The position numbers were made by a program, and so were the translations under genes. Below are positions 62,349 through 64,000 of a stretch of DNA of 64,000 nt, in pieces. The stretch's first letter is position 1. Each line of letters begins with the position of its first letter. The DNA is from CAIWAH01 sp964602595 (GTDB taxonomy: Bacteria > Verrucomicrobiota > Verrucomicrobiia > Limisphaerales > UBA9464). The stretch is from NCBI GenBank assembly GCA_964602595.1, contig CAZRRO010000002.1, positions 434,001 through 498,000 of the forward strand, read 5' to 3'. The notes under the pieces were generated by a model that was given only the letters and a program-made list of their open reading frames with translations, had not been told where the DNA came from and ran no database searches.

Positions 62349-62719
62349 GGGGCCGGCGCCTTGGGCGAGGTGGGCAGTTCGGGGGTCCATTCATGGCCGA
62401 ACCAGAGTTGGCCGGCGTCTTCCGCGTTCTTCGCGGCCTGGCTGACGAGGTGCAGGGCTTGGCGGACTTCGCCGCTTTCCTGATGCGCCCGCCAGAGGCG
62501 TTGCAGGGTCACGCAGAAGGGATGCCGCGAGCCGCGGGGCCGGAATTCGAGGATCGGGGATTGGTCGTCGCGGTCGCCGATCTCGCCGGGGCGCTGGGGC
62601 CGCAGGCGGACTTTGACGGGCCGGGTTTCGCCCTTGAGGACGGCCAGGGTCTTGGAGTGGGGCGAGCGCCGGCCGGCGGTGACGACGCTGAGCGCCGGGA
62701 GCTGGAGGGCGGCGCTCAT
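62345..62719 (-). CDS. Hypothetical phage protein
   Basis: 124 residues (LPALSVVTAGRRSPHSKTL, LEFRPRGSRHPFCVTLQRL, QLWFGHEWTPELPTSP). No recognised domain. Coupled by ATGA overlaps both to the HTH gene upstream and the parB-like gene downstream, which supports it as real. Confidence 0.6.
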   Translation of the reverse strand: MSAALQLPALSVVTAGRRSPHSKTLAVLKGETRPVKVRLRPQRPGEIGDRDDQSPILEFRPRGSRHPFCVTLQRLWRAHQESGEVRQALHLVSQAAKNAEDAGQLWFGHEWTPELPTSPKAPAP

Positions 62720-62943
62720 GCGGGGAAGGCCCGGTTGAGGGTGAGGGCCGGGGGTTGCGAACCGCGGGCCCGGACGAAGCCCCGTTGGAGGGAGGCTTCG
62801 ACGTCTTCGCGGTAGAAGAGGACGCGCAGGCCGTCGCGGTCGTAGCGCCAGCGGCGTTCGATGGCGCGCCGGTCCACGGTCTCGACGGAGCAGCGGAGGT
62901 ATTCGGCCGCTTCGCGCCGGGTCATGTAGGGCGAGTCAGGCAT
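62716..62943 (-). CDS. Excisionase/MerR-like HTH protein
   Basis: 75 residues with a typical excisionase-type winged helix: MTRREAAEYLRCSVETVDRR and WRYDRDGLRVLFYREDVEA. Such proteins bind DNA to direct recombination, replication control or transcription. It overlaps the upstream gene by eight bases and the downstream one by four. Confidence 0.75.
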   Translation of the reverse strand: MPDSPYMTRREAAEYLRCSVETVDRRAIERRWRYDRDGLRVLFYREDVEASLQRGFVRARGSQPPALTLNRAFPA

Positions 62944-63271
62944 GGCCCGCCTCCTTGAGTTGCGCTTGTTCGCGGAGCCAGGCGCGGTGTTCCTCGTAGA
63001 TCCGGGCTTCGCGGGTTTCGCCGAGTTGCGCGAGCTTGAGGGGGCTGAGCCGCGGACCTTCCGCAACGTGGCCCCAGGTGGCGCAGGCGGCTTCGTAGAG
63101 GGCCATGGTCCGCTCGACGGACGCGTCGTCCAGCCAGAGGCCCACACCGAGGATGCTTTTCGGGTCCACTTCCCGTTGCGCCCGGGTCCGCCCACGGCAG
63201 GACCGCTGTTCGAGGTAGGACGCGACGAGGCTGTCTTGCAGGTCCAGCCACAGCCCGTGCGTCAACGTCAT
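62936..63271 (-). CDS. Hypothetical protein, first gene of the prophage operon
   Basis: 111 residues, acidic and helical (LWLDLQDSLVASYLEQRSC, LWLDDASVERTMALYEAAC, RIYEEHRAWLREQAQLKEA). Not recognised. ATG 63271 has a G-rich ribosome binding site (GGTGGGG); the frame extends to 63361 but that region probably holds the operon promoter. Confidence 0.55.
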   Translation of the reverse strand: MTLTHGLWLDLQDSLVASYLEQRSCRGRTRAQREVDPKSILGVGLWLDDASVERTMALYEAACATWGHVAEGPRLSPLKLAQLGETREARIYEEHRAWLREQAQLKEAGHA

Positions 63272-63416
63272 CGCCGGCCCCACCGCGTGGTTTGGGCGAT
63301 AGAGGGTGAAGACACCGCAACCGAGGGCTAGCGTCACCGGTTTGGAAGTGGGACACCACAAGCGGCTAAAAGGGCACTTCGCCGAAATGGCCGGTCAAGT
63401 TCCGTGGAGGACCATC
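63272..63416. promoter_or_regulatory. Divergent intergenic region (likely promoters)
   Basis: 145 bp between the start of the prophage operon (minus strand) and the PAS sensor gene (plus strand). It must contain promoters for both. I could not identify -35/-10 boxes or an attachment site with confidence. Confidence 0.4.
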
Positions 63417-64000
63417 ATGAACCTGTCGGACGACCTCTTCGAGAACGCCCCTTGCGGACTTCACTCCCTGAGGCCGGATGGGACGATCCTGCGCATCAAC
63501 CACACTGAGCTGACGTGGTTAGGATATGAGCGGATAGAACTGGAGGGAAAAGTTCGATTCCAGGAGCTCCTGACGCCGGAAAGCCGGGCGGTCTTCGAGG
63601 CCAATTCTCCAAGGCTCAAGGAGTCCGGATTCCTCCGGGACGTCGAGCTGACATTGAACCGGAAAGGCGGGGGATCGTTGCGGATCATGCTTTCTGCCGT
63701 CGCCGCCAAGGACCAGGCGGGCGACCATGTTTCCAGCCATTCCACAGCCTACGACGTCACCGAACTCAAGAAATTGGAGGCCGCCCAGCTTCGCCTCTCA
63801 GACCGGTATCGGAACCTGCTCCAAACGGCGACCGACGGGATTCACGTGCTGAACCAGGACGGGGACCTCGTGGAGGCCAGTCCGTCGTTCTATCGCCTGC
63901 TGGGTTATGAGAACGGGGATGCGCGGCTGAAGAATGTCGCGGATTGGGACGCTCGGTGGTCGTCTGACGAGCTGATCAGCAAGATAAGGAAAATGGTCAC
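63417..64000 (+). CDS. PAS-domain sensor protein, N-terminal part (runs off window)
   Basis: ATG 63417 has a strong ribosome binding site (GTGGAGG, seven bases upstream). The 194 visible residues contain a PAS domain (FENAPCGLHSLRPDGTILRI, YERIELEGKVRFQELLTPE, ending STAYDVTELKKLE) and the start of a second (YRNLLQTATDGIHVLNQDG, FYRLLGYENG). No stop before the window edge. Most such proteins continue into a histidine kinase or diguanylate cyclase; which cannot be seen. It is probably the first host gene beyond the prophage. Confidence 0.82.
   Translation, partial: MNLSDDLFENAPCGLHSLRPDGTILRINHTELTWLGYERIELEGKVRFQELLTPESRAVFEANSPRLKESGFLRDVELTLNRKGGGSLRIMLSAVAAKDQAGDHVSSHSTAYDVTELKKLEAAQLRLSDRYRNLLQTATDGIHVLNQDGDLVEASPSFYRLLGYENGDARLKNVADWDARWSSDELISKIRKMV

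Larger units (their letters stand above)
50267..63271 (-). mobile_element. Inovirus-like (filamentous phage) prophage with defence-type cargo
   Basis: About 13 kb of same-strand, mostly overlapping genes in the filamentous phage order: replication initiator and ssDNA-binding candidate, small membrane protein, pVIII-like coat protein, pIII-like, pVI-like, Zot/pI ATPase and pIV-like secretin. Extra genes not in classical inoviruses are a ParB-like protein and its partners at the right end and the NYN/TIR/DUF2971 block in the middle. No integrase is seen, and I found no clear flanking direct repeat, so the exact boundaries are inferred from gene content. Confidence 0.82.

Noticed and set aside
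61359..62483. Plus-strand 374-codon frame opposite the parB-like gene
   Set aside because: Gly-rich shadow; the minus strand carries the ParB boxes and ATGA-coupled boundaries.

Overview
The window looks like a GC-rich chromosome of a Verrucomicrobiota bacterium, probably a Limisphaerales/Pedosphaera-like lineage (inference). Supporting signs are an ECF-type sigma factor coupled to a Ser/Thr kinase, three proteins with C-terminal PEP-CTERM sorting tails, a planctomycete-type cytochrome c with leucine-rich repeats, a giant secreted Ig/PKD/MBG-repeat protein and several PAS histidine kinases. No rRNA is present; one tRNA (Val-UAC) is.

Layout. 1-8.7 kb: sigma factor and kinase start, a dead IS5-type transposase, then a signalling cluster (hybrid kinase, response regulator + kinase pair, NarL-type regulator, degenerate receiver). 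8.7-10.7 kb: less GC-rich, gene-poor stretch with an Ig-domain ORF. 10.8-23.7 kb: export/surface cluster on the minus strand (giant repeat protein, PEP-CTERM protein, alpha/alpha-toroid protein, TonB-dependent receptor, PEP-CTERM metalloprotease). 24-28.4 kb: YdjY protein, two LuxR-type regulators with degenerate receivers, an IS630 scar and an RraB-domain protein. 28.5-48.3 kb: mostly housekeeping or envelope genes (lipoprotein phosphoesterase, ABC-F, Fic, FRG, AspRS, SNF2 helicase, PIG-L deacetylase, GNAT, PQQ-like propeller, PEP-CTERM serine protease, cytochrome c/LRR, tRNA-Val). Inside the SNF2 helicase gene a complete REP-associated Y1 transposase with flanking REPINs sits in frame, so the helicase reads as one open frame with the transposase embedded between motifs I and Ia.

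48.6-50.2 kb: a small attC array (CALIN-like, no integrase in the window) with three minus-strand cassettes encoding membrane proteins, each ORF lying between attC-like sites. Immediately beside it, 50.3-63.3 kb is an inovirus-like (filamentous phage) prophage, all on the minus strand and largely translationally coupled: HTH protein, ParB-like protein, a palindrome-rich non-coding region, a pV-like candidate, an HUH replication initiator, a cargo block (NYN nuclease, TIR protein, DUF2971 protein), a small membrane protein, pVIII-like major coat, minor coat candidates, pIII-like, pVI-like, Zot/pI ATPase and a pIV-like secretin. The TIR/DUF2971 part of the cargo lies between two copies of a diverged 104-bp direct repeat and is visibly less GC-rich than the phage backbone. 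This phage-with-defence-cargo and the helicase/transposase fusion are the two most unusual systems here. The window ends in a PAS-domain sensor gene that runs off the edge.
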